A stretch of 15,730 bases of DNA, taken from NCBI GenBank assembly GCA_031430015.1, contig JANPAR010000201.1, forward strand, positions 1 to 15,730, in the 5' to 3' direction. This document shows positions 6,518 through 13,460 of this stretch, one piece after another. The stretch comes from CANJDH01 sp031430015. Lineage in GTDB: Bacteria; Pseudomonadota; Gammaproteobacteria; Burkholderiales; JAEUOS01. Below the pieces are notes generated by a model. The model saw nothing but the letters and a program-made list of their open reading frames with translations. It did no database searches and was not told where the DNA came from. The translations under genes and the position numbers were made by a program. How positions within the stretch are numbered: position 1 is the stretch's first letter; every line of letters starts with the position of its first letter.

Positions 6518-6976
6518 ATGAAAACCGCCGTATTCGAACGCCTCGCCGACCTCAAGGCTGAGTTAGGCAAAGAGATCGCCGTCAGCGACTGGCTCACCAT
6601 CACGCAAGAGCGCATCAACCAGTTCGCCGAAGCCACCGGCGACCATCAATGGATTCACGTCGACGAGGAGCGCGCCGGCAAATCCCCGTTCGGCGCCACC
6701 ATCGCCCACGGCTTCCTCACCCTATCCCTCATCCCCTGCTTCGCCGAGCCATCGATCAAGGTCAAGTCGCTCAAGATGGGCATCAACTACGGCCTCAACA
6801 AAGTGCGCTTCATCAACCCGGTGAAAGTGAACTCACGCCTGCGCGGCCGCTTCACCATCAAGGCCTTCGACGACATCGAAGGCGGCGCGCAGGTCACCAT
6901 GACGGTGACGATCGAGATTGAAGGGCAGGAAAAGCCGGCTTGTGTGGCGGAGAGTATTGCGCGGCGCTTTGAATAG
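6518..6976 (+). CDS. MaoC-family (R)-specific enoyl-CoA hydratase
   Basis: 152 aa, single hot-dog fold. The hydratase signature is clear: FAEATGDHQWIHVDEERA holds the catalytic pair Asp42 and His47, and PFGATIAHGFLTLSLIP carries the conserved His64-Gly and Ser70. These enzymes hydrate trans-2-enoyl-CoA to (R)-3-hydroxyacyl-CoA in the cytoplasm; in many betaproteobacteria they link fatty acid oxidation to polyhydroxyalkanoate synthesis or branched-acid pathways. The exact substrate is not readable. ATG 6518 has AGAGGG seven bases upstream and a TATAAT at 6471-6476. It diverges from hslO and is followed by the end of an acyl-CoA dehydrogenase gene on the opposite strand, so it is probably monocistronic. 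A phaJ-like role is possible but not shown. Confidence 0.9.
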   Translation: MKTAVFERLADLKAELGKEIAVSDWLTITQERINQFAEATGDHQWIHVDEERAGKSPFGATIAHGFLTLSLIPCFAEPSIKVKSLKMGINYGLNKVRFINPVKVNSRLRGRFTIKAFDDIEGGAQVTMTVTIEIEGQEKPACVAESIARRFE

Positions 6977-7044
6977 CACCCGAGGCGGATTCACCGCAAC
7001 AGCAAGGCGCTCTTCCGACTGGTCGGCGCCACCCTGTGTGACTT

Positions 7045-7084
7045 CAAAAAACCCCTGAAACCCTTTCCCACCAAGGGTTTCAGG
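7045..7084 (-). terminator. Intrinsic terminator of the nitroreductase/acyl-CoA dehydrogenase unit
   Basis: A 12-bp perfect stem (7054-7065 with 7073-7084) has a 7-base loop. Read on the - strand it is followed by GG and then six T (7046-7051), a classic rho-independent layout just 3 bp after the acyl-CoA dehydrogenase stop. The + strand has no T-run after it, so it is directed to the - strand. Confidence 0.85.
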
Positions 7085-7087
7085 CAG

Positions 7088-8260
7088 TTACCCGCCCGCG
7101 TTCAGGCGCGCCTGCACCGCCGCCACGGTGCGCTTCGCAATGTTGACGAGGTGGATCTGGCTGGTGCCCTCATACAGCCGGAACAGGCGCACGTCGCGAT
7201 AAAAACGTTCAGCGACATTGTCCGCAATGTAGCCACCGCCGCCAAATACCTGAACTGCGCGGTCGGCGACACGGCCGCACATTTCGGACGCAAACAGCTT
7301 GCACATCGAGGCTTCCATGGTGATGTCGTCGCCGGCATCGCGCTTGCGTGCGGTCTCGAGCAGCAGCGCGCGCGCGGCGTGCACCTCGACATTGCTCTCG
7401 GCGATCATCTGCTGCACCATCTGAAATTCGGCCACCGGCTGGCCGAATTGCCGGCGCGCACTGGCGCGCACCACCATCTCGTCCACCAGGCGGATCGCCG
7501 GGCCGATGCACAGCCCGGCGAGGTTGATGCGCTGCTTGTTGAGTGCCTTCATCGCCGAGCGAAACCCGACCCCGGGTTGGCCGCCAAGAATCGACGTTGC
7601 CGGTACGCGGCAGTGATCGAGCGTCACCTCACCCACCGGCGAGCCGCGCTGCCCCATCATTTGATAGCCCGGCGACGTCGAAAGACCCGCGGTGCCGCGC
7701 TCGATCAAAAACGCCGAGATGCCCGATGCGCCCTTGCTGCCCGGGTCGGTGCGCGCGAACACGGTAAACAGGTTGGCGATCGGCGCATTGGTGATGTAGC
7801 ACTTCTGGCCGGAGATGACGTAATCGTCGCCCTCCCTGATGGCCACGGTCTTGAGCGCCGTGGCGTCCGACCCCGCTTCGGGCTCGGTGAGGGCGAAGCA
7901 GCCGGTGACTGCGCCGCTGGCCAGGCGTGGCAGATGGCGCCGCTTCTGCTCCTCGGTACCGTCCACGATCAGCGCCTCGGAACCGATGCCGGTATTGCCG
8001 CCAAAGCGCGCGCGAAACGTGGTGGCCGCCTGCGACACCTCGATGTTGACCAGCGACAGCTCTTCCGCGGTCAGGCCGGCGCCGCCGTAGGCCTCGGGGA
8101 TGCTGTGGCCGAACAGCCCGAGCGCACGCATGCGCTCGACCAGCGCCGCCGGGATCTCGTCGCTTTTGTCGATGGCCGCTTCCAGCGGCATGCATTCGCT
8201 GCGCACGAAGCGGCGTACTTCGACCAACAGGGCGTTGAGTTGTTGCGGGTCACGAATCAT
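7088..8260 (-). CDS. Acyl-CoA dehydrogenase
   Basis: 390 aa, the usual length of the soluble tetrameric family. Order of parts: N-terminal helical domain (1-118); beta domain opening with CFALTEPEAGSDATALKT (121-138), the first family signature; ISGQKCYITNA; RGSPVGEVTLDHCRVP; and a C-terminal helical domain with the second signature around QVFGGGGYIADNVAERFYRD (337-356). Glu364 in RLYEGTSQIH is the expected catalytic base, and QFG near 271 is a conserved FAD-contacting turn. The enzyme would oxidise an acyl-CoA with FAD and pass electrons to ETF in the cytoplasm. Chain length or branched-acid specificity cannot be read. ATG 8260 lacks a good ribosome site. It lies 41 bp after the nitroreductase gene and ends at a strong terminator, so the two form a likely operon. 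Confidence 0.95.
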   Translation of the reverse strand: MIRDPQQLNALLVEVRRFVRSECMPLEAAIDKSDEIPAALVERMRALGLFGHSIPEAYGGAGLTAEELSLVNIEVSQAATTFRARFGGNTGIGSEALIVDGTEEQKRRHLPRLASGAVTGCFALTEPEAGSDATALKTVAIREGDDYVISGQKCYITNAPIANLFTVFARTDPGSKGASGISAFLIERGTAGLSTSPGYQMMGQRGSPVGEVTLDHCRVPATSILGGQPGVGFRSAMKALNKQRINLAGLCIGPAIRLVDEMVVRASARRQFGQPVAEFQMVQQMIAESNVEVHAARALLLETARKRDAGDDITMEASMCKLFASEMCGRVADRAVQVFGGGGYIADNVAERFYRDVRLFRLYEGTSQIHLVNIAKRTVAAVQARLNAGG

Positions 8261-8301
8261 GGTGTGATCATTTTCGGAGAGGGTCGCGGTTGCGGTGACG
8301 C

Positions 8302-9162
8302 CTACTTGAGCGCAAAGCCTTGCGCGCGCACATACGGGCCGAAGCTGTGGCGTTCGGGCACGTGGTATTGGCGCGCCTTGTCTTCCGACCAGGTGTAGGG
8401 CTCGACGCTGCCAAATTTGTCGACATTGCGCTGTTTGTCCGCCGCCGTGGGCTCGCGCAGCGCGCGGCGGGCGTCGTAAGCTGCCAGCTCGGCGTCGAAA
8501 TCGCCTGCGTCGTAGTGGTCTACGTGCACCGTGATCGAGGGCGGCAGACGCATGCTGACGCGGCCATTGTCATTCGGGTGGCCCACGCACATGCCGGCCA
8601 CCGGGAACACACCTTCAGGCAGGCGCAACAATTCACTGGCGCGCTCGACTTCATTGCGGATCAGGCTGATCGGACACACACCGAGGCCGAGCGCTTCGGC
8701 GGCGGTGATGAAGGCCTGCATCATGAGCCCGGCGTCCACTGCGGCATTCATGAACATGTCGAGCGTGTCGTTGGGAAAGGGCTTGCCACGCAGCTCGGCG
8801 ATACGGCGCATGCGCCGGTTGTCGCCGCAGAACACGAGGAACTCGGGCGCGTTGGCGATCCACGGCATCGACGGCACCAGCGCGTTGATGGCGGCGCGCT
8901 GTGCGGGGTCGCGCACGAGGATGATGCTGGCCTGCTGCAAGTCCGATTTGGCCGGGGCCGAGAGCGCGGCGGCCAGTGCGATATCGAGTGTCTCTTGCGC
9001 CACCGGCTGCGGCTTGAAGCGGCGCATCGAACGATGGCCGAGCAGGCTGGCGACGGTGCCTGGGGCCGGTTTGCCGTATTCAAATTCGGCAGAGATGTCC
9101 GCGCCTGCGGTGGCCGGCAGGCCGAAGCGTTGTTCGATCAGTTGTGCAAGTGATACGTTCAT
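8302..9162 (-). CDS. Nitroreductase-family NAD(P)H-dependent FMN oxidoreductase (NfsA/Frp-like)
   Basis: 286 aa. HRSMRRF (43-49) is the FMN phosphate-binding start of nitroreductases; ALSAPAKSDLQQASIILV (67-84) is the 'SAPS' region that contacts FMN; DAGLMMQAFITAAEALGLG (143-161) and GVFPVAGMCVGHP (184-196) complete the core. The long C-terminal arm after 230 (YDARRALREP...) fits the NfsA/Frp subgroup, which reduces flavins, quinones and nitro compounds using NADPH. The physiological substrate is unknown. ATG 9162 is the first start; AGG lies about 11 bases upstream. It is co-directional with the acyl-CoA dehydrogenase 41 bp downstream and diverges from the methyltransferase at 9270 across a 107-bp gap. 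Confidence 0.92.
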   Translation of the reverse strand: MNVSLAQLIEQRFGLPATAGADISAEFEYGKPAPGTVASLLGHRSMRRFKPQPVAQETLDIALAAALSAPAKSDLQQASIILVRDPAQRAAINALVPSMPWIANAPEFLVFCGDNRRMRRIAELRGKPFPNDTLDMFMNAAVDAGLMMQAFITAAEALGLGVCPISLIRNEVERASELLRLPEGVFPVAGMCVGHPNDNGRVSMRLPPSITVHVDHYDAGDFDAELAAYDARRALREPTAADKQRNVDKFGSVEPYTWSEDKARQYHVPERHSFGPYVRAQGFALK

Positions 9163-9269
9163 GGTGAGCGGCCTGGAAGAGGAGCAAAGAGTGCTGATGC
9201 AATATTATGCGGCGTCATTCAATTCACGGTTCCGCAGTGTCAAGCTGCCGCAGCTTTCACGGAGACGCC

Positions 9270-10115
9270 ATGCAAGCCAAACCTTCCCACCCCCGCTCAA
9301 CGCGTGGCCGCTCTGTCTTCCTGGGCGCAACGCTCGCGGCACTGATTGCGGCCGCCTGTGCGCCGGTGCCGGTGCAGAACGATGCCGGCATCGCACGCTG
9401 GGCCGCCGCACCGCACCGCAGCGCCGGCAATGTCGCGCGCGACAACTTTCGCCACCCCGTCGAGTCATTGACCTTTTTCGGCATTCGCGAAGACAGCACG
9501 GTGGTCGAAATCCTTCCCGGCAGCGGCGGGTTTTACATGGAGATACTCGCGCCCTATCTCAAAGAAAAGGGGCGCTACATCGCCGCCAACCGCGACCCGG
9601 CGGCGCCGCCCAATTACCTGGCCGACCATCAAAAGCTGCTCGCGCGTCTTAAGGCCGAGCCGGCGCTCTATGGCAAGGTCGAGGTGACGCCCTTCAACGC
9701 CGGGCTGCATGAGATTGCGCCGGCCGGCAGCGCCGACTTCGTGATCACGTTTCGTGATTTGCACAACTGGATCGCACGCAAGGAGATTGACGGCGCACTG
9801 CGTGCCTTTCACAAAGCGCTCAAACCGGGCGGCGTGCTCGGCATCGTCGATCATCGCGGCCTGCCGGATGTGCCGCAGGAGGCGCAAAACAAGAATGGCT
9901 ATGTGCGCCAGGACTACGCCATTACGCTGATCGAAAAAGCCGGTTTCAAGTTTGCCGGCGCGTCAGAGGTAAACGCCAATCCGAAAGACACCAAAGATCA
10001 TCCCGATGGCGTCTGGAGCCTGCCGCCGACCTACCGGTCGAAGGAGTTGAACCGCGCGAAATTTGCGGCGATTGGCGAGAGTGATCGCTTTACGCTCAAG
10101 TTCATCAAGCAGTAG
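9270..10115 (+). CDS. COG4798-type predicted methyltransferase, probable lipoprotein
   Basis: 281 aa. Residues 1-30 form a signal sequence with an Arg-rich start (RSTRGRSVF) and a hydrophobic stretch ending LIAAAC; Cys30 could be lipidated, although Ala rather than Leu sits at -3. The rest follows the COG4798 pattern: TFFGIREDSTVVEILPGSGG (68-87) takes the place of SAM motif I; GRYIAANRD after strand 2; ITFRDLHNWIAR; FHKALKPGGVLGIVDHR (180-196); and a C-terminal VWSLPPTY. SAM binding is inferred from the fold and has not been shown for this group to my knowledge. ATG 9270 has GGAG five bases upstream; the frame is open to 9207, but the signal peptide fixes the start. It converges on a small - strand gene, with 3 bp between the stops. 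Confidence 0.85.
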   Translation: MQAKPSHPRSTRGRSVFLGATLAALIAAACAPVPVQNDAGIARWAAAPHRSAGNVARDNFRHPVESLTFFGIREDSTVVEILPGSGGFYMEILAPYLKEKGRYIAANRDPAAPPNYLADHQKLLARLKAEPALYGKVEVTPFNAGLHEIAPAGSADFVITFRDLHNWIARKEIDGALRAFHKALKPGGVLGIVDHRGLPDVPQEAQNKNGYVRQDYAITLIEKAGFKFAGASEVNANPKDTKDHPDGVWSLPPTYRSKELNRAKFAAIGESDRFTLKFIKQ

Positions 10116-10118
10116 GCG

Positions 10119-10349
10119 TCAGGTTCGGGCGAACCACACCACACGCACCCGCGCCGCAGCGATTGCGTCTTGCTCAGACGCAAACCTCACACCGCCGTCA
10201 TCACACATCAACGACCAGTTGCCGGGGTCTTCGGGTTCGCGCCGCCATTCGGCAAAACCGTAGCTGCCATCCGCGCGCACGACAATGTCGACACAGCGGT
10301 TGGCCGCGTCGTTTTCAAAGCTGTTGATGACCTGAAAGTCTTTGGTCAC
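10119..10349 (-). CDS. Small conserved hypothetical protein
   Basis: 76 aa from GTG 10349; no ATG is in frame upstream before a stop. The core CVDIVVRADGSYGFAEWRREPEDPGNW, written here only in part (ADGSYGFAEWRREPED), resembles a small family I recall from proteobacteria with an FGFEEYRRDPED motif and an Ala-rich helix near the C-terminus (here EQDAIAAARVRV). Its function is unknown. No signal peptide or membrane segment is seen. It starts 12 bp after the cupin stop on the same strand. GAGG lies only one base before the GTG, too close for a normal ribosome site, so translational coupling to the cupin gene is plausible. Its stop is 3 bp from the stop of the convergent methyltransferase. Confidence 0.65.
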   Translation of the reverse strand: MTKDFQVINSFENDAANRCVDIVVRADGSYGFAEWRREPEDPGNWSLMCDDGGVRFASEQDAIAAARVRVVWFART

Positions 10350-10361
10350 CTCAGCTACGAC

Positions 10362-10811
10362 TCATTTTTTCTCGGCCGGCGTCGACGTCGCCGGCCCCAT
10401 GCCCGACACCTGAATAATCACTTCTTCATTTTTCGCGCCGTCGTAGTGAATCTTGTTGGCGTGATGCACCACATAGCTGCCGGCCGGCGCGCCCACCGTG
10501 CTCTCGGGGTCGAACGTTTCACCGGTACCCATCCACCAGGTGCCGGAGATGACGATGAAGAAACGGTCGTGCGGATGGAAATGCGGACGGCTCATGTTGC
10601 CCGGCAGCCACTTGAGGCGCACCACGTACGGGCCGGGCTTGGCCGGGTCGCCGAACAACACGGCGGTCTCGTTGGTGCCGGCCGCGTTGCGTACCCATTT
10701 GATGTCTTGCGCCTTGATGAATTGCACGGCAGCTGGATCAATTTCGGCATGCAGCGGTGCAGCGGCGCTTAATCCGAGCAGCGCGGCAAACAGGATGCGG
10801 GCGGTCTTCAT
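10362..10811 (-). CDS. Exported cupin-domain protein
   Basis: 149 aa. MKTARILFAALLGLSAAAPLHAE is a clean Sec signal peptide with an Ala-x-Ala type site near 20-22 (LHA). The mature part is one cupin domain. Motif 1 is G71-N-M-S-R-P-H77-F-H79-P-H-D, with the two metal histidines in place; the usual Glu three to four residues later is replaced (Asp82, Arg83). The GTWWMGTG turn follows, and motif 2 is APAGSYVVHHANKIHYD with His116. A metal-bound, ChrR-like or dioxygenase-like fold is expected in the periplasm; activity is unknown. ATG 10811 has AAAGGGG seven bases upstream; the frame is open to 10886 through a repeated leader. The small hypothetical gene follows after 12 bp. Confidence 0.83.
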   Translation of the reverse strand: MKTARILFAALLGLSAAAPLHAEIDPAAVQFIKAQDIKWVRNAAGTNETAVLFGDPAKPGPYVVRLKWLPGNMSRPHFHPHDRFFIVISGTWWMGTGETFDPESTVGAPAGSYVVHHANKIHYDGAKNEEVIIQVSGMGPATSTPAEKK

Positions 10812-10823
10812 GTTGTCCCCTTT

Positions 10824-10876
10824 GAATTGGTTGAAGCGGAAATGGTTGAAGCGGGTCAGTCGAAATGATTGAAGCT
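10824..10876. repeat. Three 15-bp direct repeats in the cupin gene leader
   Basis: Copies GAATTGGTTGAAGCG (10824-10838), GAAATGGTTGAAGCG (10839-10853) and GAAATGATTGAAGCT (10862-10876) differ at one to three positions. The first two abut and the third is offset by 8 bp. They lie just upstream of the cupin ATG, between it and a possible - strand -10 TATACT at 10900-10905. They could be regulator sites, an RNA leader element, or a small tandem expansion. Confidence 0.7.
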
Positions 10877-10964
10877 GATCAATCACAATTGCTCAGTTCA
10901 GTATAAACCCGCAACCGCCAAACCCGCTCCTGCCAAGGGTTTCAGCCCGTTTTCCGTCAAAGCC

Positions 10965-12233
10965 TCAAGGCCAGGTGGCGAGCATCGCCAGCACCGCCGC
11001 GAGCATCACACCGGTTGCGATCCACCCGAGCACACGATGCCGCATCGACAGGGTGAAATCGCCCATGATGCGTTTGGAACTCGCGAGCAGCATCATCAGC
11101 GCCATGATGGGGACGGCGATCACGCCATTGATCACCGCGCTCCAGAACAGCGCCTTGACTGGATCTACCGGCAAAAAATCAATCAGCGCGCCGCCGAGAG
11201 TCGCCACCGCGATGATGCCGTAGAAGCCGCGCCCCTGCGCCGGCCACTTGAGGTCAAGCCCGGTTTCCCAGCGCAAGGTTTCGGCCACTGCATACGCGGC
11301 CGAGCCAGCCAGCACCGGCACCGCGAGCAGGCCGGTGCCAATGATGCCGAGGCCAAACAACAGAAATGCAAAATCGCCGGCGAGCGGGCGCAGCGCTTGC
11401 GCCGCGTCAGCCGAGGTTTGAATGCTGGTGACCCCGGCCTCGTGCAGCGTAACGGCAGTGGCAAGAATGATGAAAAACGCCACAAGGTTGGAAAACCCCA
11501 TGCCAATCCAGGTGTCCACCTTGATGCGCATGAGGCGCGCGGCAGCACCGGCTGGCTCACGGCGCAGGCTCGCAGCGCCGGGCGTGGCGCGCAGGTCTTC
11601 CATCTCTTGCGCCGCCTGCCAAAAGAACAGATACGGGCTGATGGTGGTGCCGAAGATTGCCACCACCATCATCAGCGTGGCGTTGTCCCAAGTGAGCTGC
11701 GGCCACAGCGACGCCAGCGCCACGGCACCCCACGGCACCTGCACCGTAAACACGACCGCCACATAGGAGAGCAGCGCCAGTGTCAGCCACTTGAGGTAGC
11801 GCACATAACGCTGATACGTCAGGAACACCTGCAACGCCAGGCACAGGGTGCCAAACAGCAACGAATACAGATGGCGCGGCCCGCCGAGAAACAAATGCAC
11901 GGCATCGGCCATCGCGGCGATGTCGGCGGCGATGTTGATGATGTTCGCCACGACGAACAACACCACGATGCCAACCAGCAGCGCCGGGTGAAAGCCGCGC
12001 CGGATATTGGCCGCCAGGCCGCGCCCGGTCACCACGCCGAGACGCGCGCTCACCATCTGAATCGCCACCATCAGCGGAAACGTCAGGATCACGCTCCACA
12101 ACATGTTGAAACCGAATTGCGCACCCGCCTGCGAATAAGTCGCGATGCCGCTCGGATCGTCGTCGGCCGCGCCGGTGATCAGGCCGGGGCCGAGTTGTTT
12201 CCAGGCGGCAGGGGTGGAGTGCTCGGGGTTCAT
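10965..12233 (-). CDS. Nramp-like divalent metal transporter with altered metal-site motifs
   Basis: 422 aa, about eleven hydrophobic helices, in the LeuT-fold Nramp family. TM1 has GLITGAADDDPSGIATYSQAG (18-37 region); the canonical DPGN metal motif is DPSG here, at 26-29. TM6 reads FGTTISPYLFFWQAAQE (194-210); the canonical MPH is SPY at 199-201. Loss of the methionine and histidine suggests that the ion is not the soft transition metals (Mn2+, Fe2+) of classical MntH; Mg2+-type or other Nramp-related carriers are possible, but this is inference. Inner-membrane location is certain from hydrophobicity. ATG 12233 is the first start in the frame; the ribosome site is weak. The exported cupin lies about 150 bp downstream on the same strand. 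It diverges from the dehydrogenase at 12349. Confidence 0.88.
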   Translation of the reverse strand: MNPEHSTPAAWKQLGPGLITGAADDDPSGIATYSQAGAQFGFNMLWSVILTFPLMVAIQMVSARLGVVTGRGLAANIRRGFHPALLVGIVVLFVVANIINIAADIAAMADAVHLFLGGPRHLYSLLFGTLCLALQVFLTYQRYVRYLKWLTLALLSYVAVVFTVQVPWGAVALASLWPQLTWDNATLMMVVAIFGTTISPYLFFWQAAQEMEDLRATPGAASLRREPAGAAARLMRIKVDTWIGMGFSNLVAFFIILATAVTLHEAGVTSIQTSADAAQALRPLAGDFAFLLFGLGIIGTGLLAVPVLAGSAAYAVAETLRWETGLDLKWPAQGRGFYGIIAVATLGGALIDFLPVDPVKALFWSAVINGVIAVPIMALMMLLASSKRIMGDFTLSMRHRVLGWIATGVMLAAVLAMLATWP

Positions 12234-12348
12234 GCGTTGGAATTCATGGCGTGATTCATACGTGACTCATATGCAGCAACAGACGATACCGGCAAATCCG
12301 CTACGATGCCGCTTGCAGTGAAAATTCATCAACTCTCCTTCGCAACCC

Positions 12349-13125
12349 ATGATCACAAAACAAAGCCGCGTCGCCGTCATCACCGGCGCCGCACGCGGCA
12401 TCGGCCTCGCCACCGCCGAAAAATTCCTCGCCGAAGGTTGGCGCGTTGCCCTGATCGACATCGACGGCAAAACCCAGGCCAAGGCAGCCAAGCGCCTTGG
12501 CAATGACGACACCGTGCTCGCCATCGAATGCGATGTCGCCTTCGCCAAACCAGTCAACGCCGCGATCAAGTGCATCGCCAAACACTTCGGCCGCATCGAC
12601 GCCCTGGTCAACAACGCCGGCACGGCGGTATTCAAACCGCTGCTCGACACCACCGTCGAAGAATGGGAACGCGTGCTCGCGGTCAACCTCACCGGCCCCT
12701 TCATCTGCACCCAGGCCTGCGCGCCGCATTTGCTCAAGACGGCGGGGAGCATCGTCAACATCGGCTCGATTTCCGGCCTGCGCGCGTCCACCCTGCGCGT
12801 GGCCTACGGCACCAGCAAAGCGGGAGTGATGCATCTGACCAAGCAACAAGCGGCGGAGCTGGGAAACCGCGGCGTACGCGTCAACGCAGTCGCCCCCGGC
12901 CCGGTCGATACGGCGATGGCGAAGAAGGTACACAGCAAGGCGATTCGCAAGGATTACCACAACGCCATCCCGCTCAACCGCTACGGCCTCGAATCGGAAA
13001 TCGCCGCAGCGATCTGGTTCCTGTGCAGCCCGGCAGCGAGCTATGTCAATGGACAGGTGCTCGCCGTCGATGGCGGGTTTGATGCGACAGGCATCGGGCT
13101 GTCTAGTCTGCGCGCGGCGGAGTGA
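12349..13125 (+). CDS. Short-chain dehydrogenase/reductase (SDR)
   Basis: 258 aa classical SDR. The NAD(P) loop is TGAARGIG (12-19); Asp37 at the end of strand 2 (ALIDIDG) favours NAD(H) over NADP(H); Asp62 is in ECDVA; the structural NNAG is at 88-91; the catalytic set is Asn113, Ser140 (NIGSISG), Tyr153 and Lys157 (YGTSK). The family ending VNGQVLAVDGGF is present. FabG-like 3-oxoacyl or other alcohol oxidoreductase activity is expected; the substrate is unknown. ATG 12349 has no recognisable Shine-Dalgarno, so a leader-independent or weak start is possible. It is flanked by the divergent Nramp-like gene (115 bp) and by a gene-poor stretch with REP-like repeats; it is the last gene of the GC-rich part. 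Confidence 0.92.
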   Translation: MITKQSRVAVITGAARGIGLATAEKFLAEGWRVALIDIDGKTQAKAAKRLGNDDTVLAIECDVAFAKPVNAAIKCIAKHFGRIDALVNNAGTAVFKPLLDTTVEEWERVLAVNLTGPFICTQACAPHLLKTAGSIVNIGSISGLRASTLRVAYGTSKAGVMHLTKQQAAELGNRGVRVNAVAPGPVDTAMAKKVHSKAIRKDYHNAIPLNRYGLESEIAAAIWFLCSPAASYVNGQVLAVDGGFDATGIGLSSLRAAE

Positions 13126-13163
13126 AACTGATGCGCGTGCCGTCTTGAATTTCAAAGTGCAAT

Positions 13164-13187
13164 GCCGCCAAGAATGGCTCCCACCAA
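13164..13187 (-). repeat. REP-like palindromic element, copy 1
   Basis: On the - strand it reads TTGGTGGGAGCCATTCTTGG followed by CGGC. The core (13167-13178) is a perfect 4-bp stem GCCA/TGGC with a 4-base loop. GTGG before the stem resembles the conserved head of REP elements mobilised by RAYT transposases. Copy 2 lies 18 bp away in the same orientation. Confidence 0.5.
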
Positions 13188-13205
13188 CGACCAAACGGCA
13201 TTAAG

Positions 13206-13228
13206 TACCGCAGAACGGCTCCCACCAA
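13206..13228 (-). repeat. REP-like palindromic element, copy 2
   Basis: It shares TTGGTGGGAGCC (- strand) and the AGAA loop with copy 1, but the stem is CCG/CGG (13208-13210 with 13216-13218). Both arms changed together relative to copy 1 (A:T to G:C), so pairing is kept. That compensatory change supports a folded element rather than chance identity. Confidence 0.5.
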
Positions 13229-13460
13229 ACATTTCGGAGGAGACTATCTTTTGACATTTAGCCTCCCTACGCACGAACTGGGGAGTTACCAGTATGCAAA
13301 TGATTGCTGTCGACTTCAGCGCACTGCTACCGCCGCCTTTGACAATTTTGATATTGCATCTGGGGTCCGGAACTGCGGGAGTTCGTGGGTGGGTATTGAG
13401 GTGGCTAGCGGCATGCATCGGCTCAGGGGCGGCGGCACCTGCAAAAGCCGGGGCGAATCC

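Larger units (their letters stand above)
13126..13460. other. Gene-poor junction between the GC-rich block and the tauR-tauA block
   Basis: No convincing gene in these 335 bases. The first 100 bp hold two REP-like hairpins. A 62-codon + frame at 13294-13482 has GGGGAG nine bases before its ATG, but the product (MQMIAVDFSALLPPP...) resembles nothing I know and overlaps the tauR-like gene end. A - strand frame (13152-13418) is created partly by the repeats. An isolated TTGACA lies at 13251-13256 without a matching -10. The 3' end of the tauR-like gene may use a weak 5-bp GCCGG/CCGGC hairpin followed by TTTT. Confidence 0.6.

Noticed and set aside
7151..8398. 415-codon open frame on + opposite the acyl-CoA dehydrogenase
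   Set aside because: Antisense of a full-length, motif-complete dehydrogenase; low-complexity composition and no recognisable domain.
8320..9652. Long + frames opposite the nitroreductase (8320-9153 and 8531-9652)
   Set aside because: Compositional shadows of the nitroreductase and, at the end, of the COG4798 gene in another frame.
10869..12254. 461-codon open frame on + opposite the Nramp-like gene
   Set aside because: The product is His/Arg/Gln-rich with no fold or motif, as expected of an antisense reading of hydrophobic, GC-biased codons. The - strand frame is a clear membrane transporter.
12301..13194. 297-codon open frame on - opposite the SDR gene
   Set aside because: The + strand SDR has all catalytic motifs; the antisense product has none and starts inside the REP-like repeat.
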